Shown here: positions 23,591 to 33,300 of the stretch, piece after piece
Layout: every line of letters begins with the position of its first letter
Position numbering within the stretch: position 1 is the first letter of the stretch
DNA from: Lytechinus pictus
Lineage: Eukaryota > Echinodermata > Echinoidea > Temnopleuroida > Toxopneustidae
Length of the DNA: 64,000 nt
Reading direction: 5' to 3'
Assembly: GCF_037042905.1 (NCBI RefSeq)
Contig: NC_087262.1
Coordinates: forward strand, 22,903,501 to 22,967,500
The notes under the pieces: generated by a model
Seen by the model: the letters and a program-made list of their open reading frames with translations, nothing else
Database searches by the model: none
What the model was told of the DNA's origin: nothing
Translations under genes and position numbers: made by a program

Positions 23591-23886
23591 AATGGTCAAT
23601 TAGTGTAGTAGGTTTCACGGTACACCATGTATCTTTCTTGGGCATATGTTGGTCCTGAAAAGGACCACCCAATCTCGACGTTTCGACAAGTGTGTTCTTG
23701 TCGTCCTCAGGAGAAGTGTGTTCTTGTCGTCCTGAGGACGACAAGAACACACTTGTCGAAACGTCGAGATTGGGTGGTCCTTTTCAGGACCAACATATGC
23801 CCAAGAAAGATACATGGTGTACCGTGAAACCTACTACACTATTCTTCTTCGCCATGGAAACCTTCAGAAATTATAATGGTCAATTA
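23591..23886. repeat. perfect 112-bp-arm palindrome flanked by 12-bp direct repeats
   Basis: Positions 23601-23712 are exactly complementary in inverse order to 23730-23841, leaving a 17-base loop. The identical peptides readable from both strands follow from this. The 12-mer AATGGTCAATTA occurs at 23591-23602 and 23875-23886, resembling a target-site duplication around a 272-bp insert. The arm contains CTGAGGAC, a GACAAG/CTTGTC stem and GAAACGTC, a hammerhead-like arrangement discussed under findings. Confidence 0.95.
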
Positions 23887-24498
23887 TTTCCATTGACAAC
23901 TGTTATAAGCTAGTGAAATCCTTGCGTATGATTGGCTCAGAACAAATTAATCATGTAAAGTCACTGATAAGATGCTTCAAGAAACAAGCCCTTGATCGTA
24001 TGAGGACAAAAGGTGGGTATAATACATTGATCTTTCCTTAATGGCAAAATCCGCAATGTCACATATCACCGGGATTTGTATTAATAATGGCTCGAATCGT
24101 CGGCGCTTGTCAGTTTGTATGATAGTAATACAGTAATTTATTGTTGAATAAGATAATGCTTTCATGTGCGTGTACTTGATTCGTCGAGACAAAATTGACA
24201 GAGTAAACAGGATTGACAGAGGGTGATTTTTTTTTCAAAGTGAATATAAGGCCACGTCGAATCAGGGCCAAAATTGATATATTTGCTGTTCAAATTATTT
24301 CTCTTTATTCTGATCAATTTATTCCAATCGAATAGTAGTATCAGCCAGCATGCAATTTTTAAGCAAATAAAGTTGACATTATTGCGGTAGAGAATTAATA
24401 AATCCTACATAATCAATGAAGAAGTTACCTGCGAGGTATACCCTCACTTGCCACATAGTTATCACGTATATTGTCCTATTTGTACGAATCATTGACTT
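23887..24498. other. unassigned DNA
   Basis: Nothing recognised. Confidence 0.4.
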
Positions 24499-26018
24499 TT
24501 GGTGAATGAACCTCCTTTTTTTCCGGAGTCATTTGATGTTATATATACTGATGTTAGATTAATTGCATTATCATGGTTTGAGAGTTATTTATCAGATAAA
24601 AAACAATATGTAATTAACAATAATATTTCTTCTAACCTTCAATCAATAAAATGTGGAGTTCCACAAGGATCGATGATTTGACTTATGTAACGCCTTTGTT
24701 CTCATTAGTATTATTTGTAGATGACACAAACATTTTTTGTTCACATAATAGTTTAGAAACTTTAGTAGATACAATCAATCGTGAATTACCAAAACTAAAG
24801 GGTTTAAGTGTAATTAATTTTCACTTGATATATGTATATAATTATATAACACAGTTTATGTATTTCAAACATACAAATTCACATATTGCTGAATTTCCTT
24901 ACAATATAATCATAGACAATAATCCTCTGAAAAGACAAAATGATACAAAATCATTACAATAGGTGTTACAATAGAGGAGAAATTAAATTGGAACGAACAC
25001 ATACGTTGCATATCTCGTGAAATGTGTACTTTTCAAAATGAAAAACATTCCACAAACTACCCTTGTCGCACTATACAATACATCAATTTTACCCTATATA
25101 TCGTACTGCAATATAGTTTGGGAAACCTGTGCAAAAACTAAAATTTATACAATATATCTATTACAGAAACAAGCTATTCTAATTTATACTGATTCGCAGT
25201 ATTTAGCACACACAAACCCATTATTACATAAACTAAAGACTCTAACAGTATTTGACATAAATTCACTTCAAAGTTTACTGCTGATGTTCAAGTACGTAAA
25301 TAACATGCTTCCACCTTCATTCCACAGTTTTATACAATGAACACATCTATTCATTCAAACCCTACACGGAACTCTTCAAATTTTCACTTAATCAGCCCTA
25401 ACTTGCTTCTGCACAGACATCAATAAGACAACACGGTCCCGATTTATGGAACTCTCTACCAGAGTCTATCAAAAAATGTTCGTCTCTTTACTCATTTAAG
25501 GCAAATATTAAATCCATGTTATCATCAGAATATTTGAAGGGAGTTTTCTGTGTCAGTATTTCAGTTAATCATTAAATCACTTTTCCTGTGATTTAATCAT
25601 CACCAAATCATCTCCCATGACCATCATCATCATCATCATCATCTCCATCATGGCCTTCATTTTCACCATTACCACCATCATCCTCATTCTTATCATCTTC
25701 ATCATTATAAAATTATGAACAAAATAACATTTCCATTCTGCTTTATAAATGTATTGATTAATTTAATGAGTTTTATTCCGCGGTTGTCATTTTTTAAGCA
25801 ATCTGCTTTTAATCTCATGCAAACTGTAAATATTTTATTTTTGTTGGTAGTAGATCATATTTGTTTAGAATGAATTTTTTATTTATTTTTTTTTCTTTAT
25901 GACTCATACCAAAATCAATTACCGGTATATTATATTTGTTACGTAATGAAAATTGTATTGTGTAAGAATGTTATGAATGCAGAAGAAAAAAATTAATCAA
26001 ATCAAATCAAATCGAACT
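24499..26018 (+). pseudogene. degenerate CR1/L2-like LINE with (ATCAA)n tail
   Basis: Three frames carry pieces of one reverse transcriptase. WFESYLSDKKQYV and CGVPQGS come first (24565-24680). An internal loss of about 30 codons follows, then FVDDTNIF (altered YADD box, 24713-24740), then a thumb segment (PYISYCNIVWE, 25090-25130) and the C-terminal block DLWNSLPESIKKCSSLYSFK (25440-25500). Frame shifts and stops separate them, so it is non-functional. The 3' UTR contains a CATCAT run (25617-25660) and ends in TCAAATCAAATCAAATC at about 26015. A second 3' fragment of the same family lies on the minus strand at 36286-36640. Confidence 0.85.
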
Positions 26019-26177
26019 TCAATGGCAACATGGCTTAGCGGCCAATAAAAAAAAAAACCAAATAAGGTAATGAAAAACTGATCCCCTATTCCTATCTATA
26101 CATATAGGGCCGATCGAGTTTTAGTTTTATTGCTATTTTGATTCACTTCAACTAAATTTATGCAGGCACTCTGCTCT

Positions 26178-26645
26178 TTAGTCACTGTCAGTTTGAGTCC
26201 CTGCATCGCTTGTTGGGAAATCTTTCCGCCTTTTCTTGAACCTGATGACACCTTCGACTAACTGGCTTACAGTAAGAGCAACAGCCGTTGTTCCTGCAGC
26301 GGCTGAAGCAGCGGTGGCAGCCCCACCAGCTCCTATGGCCTGGAGGACTGCTACGGTACTTCCTGCAGCAACGCCACCTCCACTGGCAATTGCGGCTGAG
26401 GACATCGAAGACGCTGCCACTGAGCCTGCGACGATACCACCAGCTGCAAACCCAAGACCAGGTATGACGACACTGATGGCTATAGTTGCTGTCAACCCAA
26501 GAGCAATTCCAGTTATGGCTGCCGCCATGCGAGCTTTCTGTGCTTTGGTTAGCGGTGGTCGAGGTGGCCGTTCGGGTTCCGGTTGTGGTGTTGCAGCTCC
26601 TGGGCCATCTCCAGTTTGTGTCTGTCGATCTTGAACAAAGGGCAT
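26178..26645 (-). CDS. ISG12/IFI27/IFI6-like small hydrophobic protein
   Basis: A 155-residue protein. After a Pro/Gln-rich N-terminus (1-33) and a basic KAQKAR step (34-39) comes a glycine/alanine-rich membrane-associated region (about 41-128) with the family signature: GFAAGGIVAGSVAASSMSS (65-83), GGGVAAGSTVAVLQAIGAGG (89-108). A basic FKKRRK (136-141) and an acidic tail follow. This is the ISG12 (Ifi-6-16) domain; vertebrate members are interferon-induced, sit in mitochondrial or nuclear membranes and affect apoptosis and antiviral responses. Invertebrate members exist without interferon, so the role here is unknown. The ATG at 26645 follows an in-frame TAG that itself sits in a possible splice acceptor (CTCTTCAAGAGTAG), so a non-coding 5' exon is likely. 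The frame is intact over the whole domain, arguing for a functional gene. Confidence 0.8.
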   Translation of the reverse strand: MPFVQDRQTQTGDGPGAATPQPEPERPPRPPLTKAQKARMAAAITGIALGLTATIAISVVIPGLGFAAGGIVAGSVAASSMSSAAIASGGGVAAGSTVAVLQAIGAGGAATAASAAAGTTAVALTVSQLVEGVIRFKKRRKDFPTSDAGTQTDSD

Positions 26646-27555
26646 TTTCAACCAGCGTGTTTCTCCGTCCTACTCTTGAAGAGGCAACTAAACAAAAAGA
26701 ATATTTTAAGATCACGACTAAGCTTACTAATTGTGCTGAAAGCGAAAAAAATATGATCAGGACAAAAATCAACCACGGAAACACATGCCTGCTAGTTTAC
26801 CTGACACCTTATCTCTTTCTAGGCATCCTCATTCCGAGCGGTTTTTTGTTCCGAGAGATCTTCTTGCTTGTATTTCTCCTCCCTTGTATATATTTTTCAT
26901 GGTTATAGGAGCCCGTTTCATAGAGGGCTTGCGGCCAACAAACATGGTATATGAGTTTGCGATTTTGGCAACTACCATGATGACGGTTACAGGGCTCAGC
27001 AGCCAGTCACAATCAATGTATCCATGGTAGTTACTATTATTGCAAAGTTACCATCAGCAAGGGTGCACATGCCCCGCGCGCCACTTTCAGGGGGCTCAAA
27101 AATGGAAAGGGGGGCAAATGAAGAACAGGATAACAAAAAGTGAAGGAAAAGGCAAAGGAATAATAAAGGCCCAGAAAAAGAAAATCATGCACTGAAGGTG
27201 GTTGATACCCCCGTCCTATGCTATTACAATGGTAATGCACTTTCCAACACATTTAGTAAAATGAATCTTGTATGCATGTCTTTACCCAGAGATGAATGAA
27301 TATTCGTGCCAACTTTTGATTAGTGATATACTTATTCTCTTCAAGAATTGCAAAAAACAGTCCTTTTTTTTCCAAACGCAAATATCATAACTTTCCATCT
27401 CTAGCTGTGGGTTTGCATTTTGATACTTACTCTTCATACATGTTTTTTTACATGTTTTTGTTTGTCAAAGCTTTTCATCACGCATTGATTTGATAAGGGA
27501 AATACAAATCCTCTTCAATCATTAAGTTTTCCCTTTTTAGGTGAGGATATAAATA
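26646..27555. other. upstream region of the ISG12-like gene with a MITE fragment
   Basis: 26907-27055 resembles the GGGCCCGTTTCATAAAG family (AGCCCGTTTCATAGAG, GGCAACTACCATGATGACGG, GGCTCAGCAGCCA, CCATGGTAGTTAC) seen more completely at 57087-57239. No interferon-response-like element could be judged by eye. 27056-27555 shows nothing. Confidence 0.45.
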
Positions 27556-28300
27556 TATAGCAAGGTCAATGCCAGTCTTCGTCAAGCTTTCGGGCACATG
27601 CCCTTCATCAGGATCTAAACCAATATATAAAATACAAAATATAGGCCTACCAATAACAATGATAAATACAACACACTAGATAACGGAGATAAGTAATTAT
27701 ACTCCATTAATAATAACCAATTATTCATATAAGGTAATGGTGAATCAAACGAAGTATAGAATATATATATTTACCAAAAGGTCCGTAAGTATAGTGTATT
27801 GTTGACAGTAAAGTTAAGTGTGAAGTGAGATTAGAGAGTGAGGAGGGTCGTATATTGGTCGGCGTTTATACCACGTGGTCTTAATTAATGTTTTGAGTTT
27901 GTGTATCCAATGAGATTCCCTTTTCATGATGGTGTCGTGTTTCTTTACTATATATTTCGATGGCAGTGATGTTAATGTGTACTGTATGCCCGGGGAGGTT
28001 GAAATGTATGGTGTCTGGGAAGGTTATGTTGTTGGGTTTGTTTTTGTTTAATTGGTTACTTCTGATCTAGTGTTATTTAGTCGTGTGTATGACGTATTGC
28101 ATGTTGCATTTAGTGCATTTTAGGAGGCAGATGACTCATAAGGATTTGCAGTTTATATCTCCGTTATATATTGCATTGTATTGTATTTATCATTGTTATT
28201 AGTAGGCCTATATTTTGTATGTTTATATATTGGTTTAGAACCTGGTGAAGGGCATGTGCGCGAAAGCTTGATGAAGACTGGTATTGACCTTGCTACGGCC
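27556..28300. mobile_element. foldback element with hammerhead-like motifs in its arms
   Basis: 27558-27690 and about 28158-28300 are inverted copies: AGCAAGGTCAATGCCAGTC pairs with GACTGGTATTGACCTTGCT, and CCAATATATAAAATACAAA with the inverse on the right. On the minus strand of the left arm the sequence CCTGATGAAGGGCATGTGC then CCGAAAG is visible, and the right arm has CCTGGTGAAGGGCATGTGCG then CGAAAG on the plus strand. The spacer (27691-28157) is AT-rich and non-coding. Similar motifs occur in the terminal repeats of Penelope-like retroelements, but no GIY-YIG or RT frame is here. Confidence 0.7.
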
Positions 28301-28479
28301 CTCTCCATACTCTTGATCTGTCATATGTATTGTAGCCGAACCGACTTTCTCTCCTGACGAGCTGGTTCGTTTCGGCTGCAATATACAACCAGTTGGTGTA
28401 AAGTCCGTCTTTTTCACTTCCGACTCTTTGCTCCTTCTCAGTAACTTAGATTATATCTCATGGATTTCAACATCTCCGT

Positions 28480-28715
28480 CATTCCGTATCTCCATTATCA
28501 GTTATCTCAGTCATTCCAGTATTCAGTATCTCCGTAATTTCAGTATTTCGGTATCTCAGTAATTTCAGTACTTTCAGTATCCTCACTCGTCTCAGTATTT
28601 TCAGTATTCTCAGTAATCTCGGAAAATTCAGTATGTTCCGTATCTCAGTAAAGTCAGTATTTTCCGTATTTCGGTAGTCAGTATTTTCCGTACTTCCAAC
28701 ACTTTCGTACTTTTG
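28480..28715. repeat. degenerate CAGTATTTC minisatellite
   Basis: Units of about 9-11 bases (CAGTATTTC, CAGTAATCT, CCGTATCTC) repeat some twenty times with variation. The minus-strand peptide (NTENTDYRNTENTDFTEIR) is an artefact of this. Confidence 0.85.
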
Positions 28716-28896
28716 CTTTCCGACCATGTGTACTTGTAGCTCCATACAACAAAATAACGACAAGCAGGAAGCAAGGCTTTCAGTTCTTACAACTTTACTG
28801 AAAAACCATGCTCATCCAGTCGCAGCAGGTTCCAATGAAAATTGAACAGAGTTTCGTTCTGAAACCTCTTACTGCCAAGCATATTGCATGGTTCAT

Positions 28897-29452
28897 AATC
28901 GAGGCCCGGAGGGGGGGGGGCACTCAGTATATAATGCATAGTGGGTATGTGCCGCGGAGGGGATCCCCATTTTTACACTCAAATTTCCGTTCCAAGGCAT
29001 AGCATTTTTGTCTTATTGAGAAAAAGAACAAAGGAAGCCGCTCCAAAGCATAGCATTTTCTTCTTATCGAGAAAAAAATCCGCTCCAAAGCTTCGCATAT
29101 TTTTCGTTACGCCGTTCCGGTCGCATTGATCTGCTACAAGGAGCTGCAATTTTGGTGAAAAACGGCCGCAGAGCGCTGTCCGACCATCGCCTCTGGGCGA
29201 GCGCACCCGGCGGAGGCCGCGCTAGCTTCATCATGCACGCATGCCCGTTCCATTGGGATGCATACACACTCATCACACGCTGGCGATCCGTTCCAAGGAC
29301 CCCGTTTTCACAAACATTTGTAGTTCCGAAGCCCGTTCCGAGGACCCTCCTTTTTACAATTAGCCCACTCCAAGGCCCCCGTTTTTTGTCTCGCCCGCGG
29401 CACACCCCTATCACTTTTTTGGTCGAGTGCCCCCCCCCCCCGGGAATCGAGC
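28897..29452 (+). mobile_element. GGGGGGCACT-ended element, copy 1
   Basis: A 540-bp element (28905-29444) starts CCCGGAGGGG...GCACTCAG and ends GAGTGCCCC...CCCGGG. AATCGAGG at 28897-28904 and AATCGAGC at 29445-29452 form a 7/8 target duplication. It is nearly the reverse complement of 56285-56822. The interior is made of imperfect inverted blocks such as GCTCCAAAGCNT and GTTCCAAGG. No transposase. Confidence 0.85.
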
Positions 29453-29479
29453 ATAGAGCTCGATTATGCTCGACGATTC

Positions 29480-29662
29480 GTGTGTGTGTGTATTTGAGTT
29501 TTGTCAGACGTGTATCAATCAGATATGATTATTTACGTCTGGGACCGACCTTTAACGTCACCATCCGAAAGACGTGACCAGGGCTCGAACCTCGAACCGC
29601 TGCACCAATTTGTAACTTCCCCACATAGCTTGGATTACAGGCGCACGCCACAACGCCCAGGT
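29480..29662 (-). mobile_element. 7SL RNA-like SINE, copy 1
   Basis: Read on the minus strand, the head is CTGGGCGTTGTGGCGTGCGC then CTGTAATCCAAGCTATGTGG, closely resembling the 5' Alu domain of 7SL RNA. A B-box-like GGTTCGAGCCC, a unique body and a (CA)n tail follow (29480-29493 on the plus strand as TGTGTG). An extra GGTTCGA duplication is present relative to the copy at 53924-54108. This is a RNA polymerase III-derived SINE, not a 7SL gene. Confidence 0.75.
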
Positions 29663-29864
29663 CAGGCGGGAGATTGTCAGGCCTTATAATTTAATCATCT
29701 TTTAAAAACAGTTAGGGTTATGAAATAAATCTTTTTAACTATATACAACAATCGTAATTGTCACTACTATTTATACCCGAACAATGAAGAACAATTAAAG
29801 ATAAACATCTAACATAATCAAACAGTTGTAAACATCGTTATTCCTCAGCAAATAGTGCTTAATA

Positions 29865-29940
29865 ATAATAATAATAATAATTGGCATTTATATAGCGCTT
29901 TATCAATCTGCGACTGTTCAAAGCGCTTCACAATTATTAT
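29865..29940. repeat. ATAGCGCTTTAT repeat with (AAT)n
   Basis: (AAT)n is followed by ATTTATATAGCGCTTTATCA and a near-inverse AAAGCGCTTCACAATTATTA, forming a small hairpin. It is similar to 7827-7865 and probably a tail or fragment of a dispersed element. Confidence 0.5.
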
Positions 29941-30029
29941 TATGTATATGCTTATATACATTCTAAAGAAAATACCTACATAATCGATTACAAGCGATTA
30001 CTGAATTTCCCTATGCAACTATATACATG

Positions 30030-32568
30030 GATTAAAAATTATTCCAGGCATAGATGGTATACCAGTTGAATTCTATCAACAATTTTTTGATATTATTGCT
30101 GAAGATTTGTTAGCTGTCTATCACGAAATTTATAGAAGCGGGAGTATGTCAGAGTCTCAAAAGACCGCTATAATTACTTTGTTGCCTAAAAAGGGCGATC
30201 CACTGGACCCCGCCAACCGGCGACCAATAAGCCTGTTGACTGTTGACTATAAAATCATTACAAAGATATTACAGTTAAGAGTGTTTCGTGTAATGCCTGA
30301 TATTATTGATGAACATCAAACTTGTTCTGTTCCTGGGCGTTCTATTCACTCTAATTTATGTTTGTTAAGAGATATTATAGATTGTTCTAAACTTCGTAAC
30401 AACTGCTGTGCTTTAATTTCTATGGATCAGCACAAAGCCTTTGATAAGGTAAATTGGGATTTTATGCTTAGGGTCTTGGAAAAGTTAAATTTCGGCCCTT
30501 ATCTTATTCAGTGGATACGAATCCTATACACGGATATCAAAAGTCGTCTTTTTATCAATAATGTGTTTAGTAAAGATGTGTTAATTTATAGGGGAGTAAG
30601 GCAAGGTTGCCCTTTATCTCCTCTACTCTATGTTTTATTTATTGAACCACTTGGACGATTCATTAGATTAAATAAAAGTATAATTGGATATCATGTTCCT
30701 GGAGGGAGTGGTAGATCAGTCAAGTTTGTACAGTATGCGGACGATGCCACGTGTATTGCTACGTCACAGACCGATGTCGAGCATTTCTTTAGATCTTTTT
30801 CCCTTTTTGAAAGAGCTACTGGTGCTTCGTTAAATTTAAACAAGACACAAGGTCTGAAGCTAGGTGGTTTTTTAGGCCGGAAGTTAAAGGGAAATATCGA
30901 CTGGAGGGAAGATAAACTTATCATTAATGGAATCCCCTTCGGTTCGCAGAATAGTATTAAGGATTATTTAAAAGATTTGTATGAAAAAGCAAAAAGGAAA
31001 ATCCGATGGTGGTCATCGCGCCATCTGACTTTAGTTGGAAAGGTTTCCATTGTCAATTCATGTATATATTCACTGTTTTATTACCTGTCACGGGTTTATT
31101 TCTTAAGTGAAACTTTATGTACGGATCTGCAAAAAGTCGTTTTCTCATTTCTATGGGATGGGAAGACAGAACTAGTATCGAGAAAAACATTAATGTTACC
31201 AAAAACTAAAGGGGGTCTTGGTTTGGATGATTTTATTCTGAAGACAAAGGCTTCGTTTGTTCTCTTTTTGATCCCTCACTTATCAGGTGAAGATACGGAG
31301 TCATGTAACTATAAGTTTCTGCGCTACTTTTTGTCGTGTAAGTTACGAATCATGTTTCCACAGTTTTATTCCAATTTAGTTCCTTCTTGCGACAAGATTT
31401 CACGGTCTTATAGCAAGGGGTATGAACTGATATCGTATTTATACAGTCGTAAGCATGATTTTGTTACCACTTGTAACACACTAAAGGATGTTATTTCTTT
31501 GTTAACAATAGATTTTGTTCCAAAATGTAGGGTTAAGGATCCAAGTTGGGAATGGGACAGTGTTTGGAAAATGTGTAATAATCGTCAGCTATGCAATAAA
31601 TTAAGATCATTTTGTTGGAAGGTATCACATGGGGCGTTGGGAGTTGGTGAGAAACTTCTCAAATGGGGAGTGACAAATGGGAAATGCCCATTTTGTAGGA
31701 AACTAGAAAATATATCTCATGTGTTCTGGGAATGTAAGTCTTTGAGTAAAATTCTTGACTGGGTCGACGATTTTGCAAATCGTCATTTAGGTTTTGATCA
31801 CGCATTAGTTAAATCGTTGTTTGTTTATGGATTCCCTAATTCAAATTTGAATGTGGTCACTTGGCCTCGAGCCTGGTTTGTTTTTACCGTTGTAAAAAAT
31901 GCTATTTGGGCTAAGCGGTGCGGGTTTTTGTTTTCGAAGGAAAGAATAACAGATGACGGGTTAATTTTGAGAATTAAAAATGAGATAAGAGTAAGAATAG
32001 AGATAGATTTTAACAGAGTAACTAGGAGACAGTTTGAAAAGCTGTGGGTAAAAGGGTCAAGATTATGTTCAATAGAAGGGGATAAAGTTAGAATATACTT
32101 TGTGTGAGTTATCATGACCTCACAATATGTTTTTATGGCATCTCAGAAATTGCAAGAATGTCACATAATTGGCTGAATGGCCCATTATCCTTGGCAGTCC
32201 TGGCCGGGGCTTCGGTTTTAAAGGGAAAGTAATAAATTTTAGAGAATGGCAAGTGTGCAAGCCTTGATTCATAAGCGGGTATTTTAAAGGGAGTGAGTAG
32301 ATCGCATGGCTTAGAGTAACGGTGGGGTGGGGGGGTCGTTGAATTAGGCTTTGTACAAAAGTGCTAACTAGTTACCGAGGTGGTTTTACACTTGACTGTT
32401 TACTTTTGTTGATGTTCTTCGTTAAAGTTTTCTGTTATGTATAAGTGTTTTGGATTGTAGTATTTTACTGAATGCATGGTATGTATATTACATGTACTGA
32501 GTGTATGTAAATATTGTATATATGTTGATATTTTGATGAATAAAATTATTGAAAGAAAAAAAAAAAAA
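30030..32568 (+). mobile_element. 5'-truncated Tx1/L1-like LINE
   Basis: The copy starts within the reverse transcriptase, has a single open frame through the ORF2 stop at 32107, a 460-base 3' UTR and an A-rich end at 32551-32568. The missing part is ORF1, the endonuclease and the first RT block. Intactness of the remaining 690 codons suggests recent insertion. Exact target duplications could not be identified. Confidence 0.85.
30038..32107 (+). pseudogene. LINE ORF2 C-terminal part (Tx1/L1-like reverse transcriptase)
   Basis: The frame is open upstream of the first ATG-like codon: PGIDGIPVEFYQQFFDIIAE is encoded at 30044-30103, so translation from an internal Met would be misleading. RT blocks in order: LLPKKGDPLDPANRRPISLL, then a DEHQTCSVPGRSI block, the FDKVNWDF catalytic-Asp motif, RGVRQGCPLSPLLYVL, the YADDATCIA catalytic box, and GLKLGGF. 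A C-terminal zinc knuckle-like CPFCRKLENISHVFWEC follows (CX2C...HX4C), as in L1 and Tx1 lineages. The RQGCPLSP and FAQY-ADD style points to the L1/Tx1 clade and not to the CR1-like copies elsewhere in the window. The catalytic residues are intact, but without endonuclease and 5' end the copy cannot be autonomous. Confidence 0.9.
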
Positions 32569-32739
32569 ATTATTCTACGCTCTTCACTGTTACAAAACCA
32601 TGCTGAACATTAAAATAAACCTTTTCATTTCCGTTACAATATACATATATATACACATGTATATATATTTCAATCAGATGCGTTCGCATTTTGCCGATGA
32701 GATATGTATCCTATATATCAATTCCTACAAATATTCCCA
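32569..32739. other. short AT-rich spacer
   Basis: Nothing recognised. Confidence 0.4.
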
Positions 32740-33300
32740 GGGCCCTGGGAATAATTTTTTAACGGGGGTGCTGATGTACATTTCACAAGCAAAAAAAAAG
32801 CACCCCCGCTTCCAGGGCCATGAACTTTCCTTAAAAATTTCCCCTTTCAGTATATCAATTTCTGCTCGCCCCTCGTACTTGCATTAATTACTTAATTAGA
32901 TACGCATCGTGTGATTACTTCTCCCTTAAATGTGTCCCCATTTCAGGTCTGAATATTGATAATTTTCAGCTCGCGCTTCGCGCTCACATTAATTAATGAT
33001 TACAAAAAGGGCTTAGAATATTCAGTCATAACTTCTTAATATTGAAAAAAAAATAGGCTTGCGCTTCGCTCTCGTATTGGGTCGATTTTTTTTTTAGATA
33101 CCTATCATCTTTATGAATTTTTAAAAAGGGTCTTTATGAAATAATGTTCCTTTTTCAGGTCTGAATTTCAATAATTTTTAGATCGCGCTTCGCATTCGCA
33201 TTTATTGTTTGGTTTGATACGAATTATCTTTGGGATTAAAAAAAAAAAATTATGTCGTCATCTTAAATTTGAAAAAAAATCTCGCACTCGCATTGATATT
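32740..33300. repeat. CTCGCGCTTCGCGCTC repeat, degenerate tandem units of about 115-130 bp
   Basis: CTCGCGCTTCGCGCTCACAT (32971), TTGCGCTTCGCTCTCGTATT (33059) and TCGCGCTTCGCATTCGCATT (33183) recur with shared TTTTCAGGTCTGAAT... blocks between them. It begins near a CCAGGGCCCTGG palindrome at 32739. This looks like a tandemly expanded dispersed repeat. Confidence 0.7.

Noticed and set aside
23615-23827. Paired 66-residue frames on opposite strands
   Set aside because: Identical peptides from both strands are a trivial result of the perfect palindrome.
26188-26908. Overlapping frames of 132-198 residues around the ISG12-like gene
   Set aside because: They are shadows of the ISG12-like coding frame; the family signature is only in the chosen minus frame.
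28979-29577. Several frames of 62-141 residues
   Set aside because: They fall within the GGGGGGCACT element and SINE, have counterparts in the inverted copy at 56.3 kb, and show no domain.
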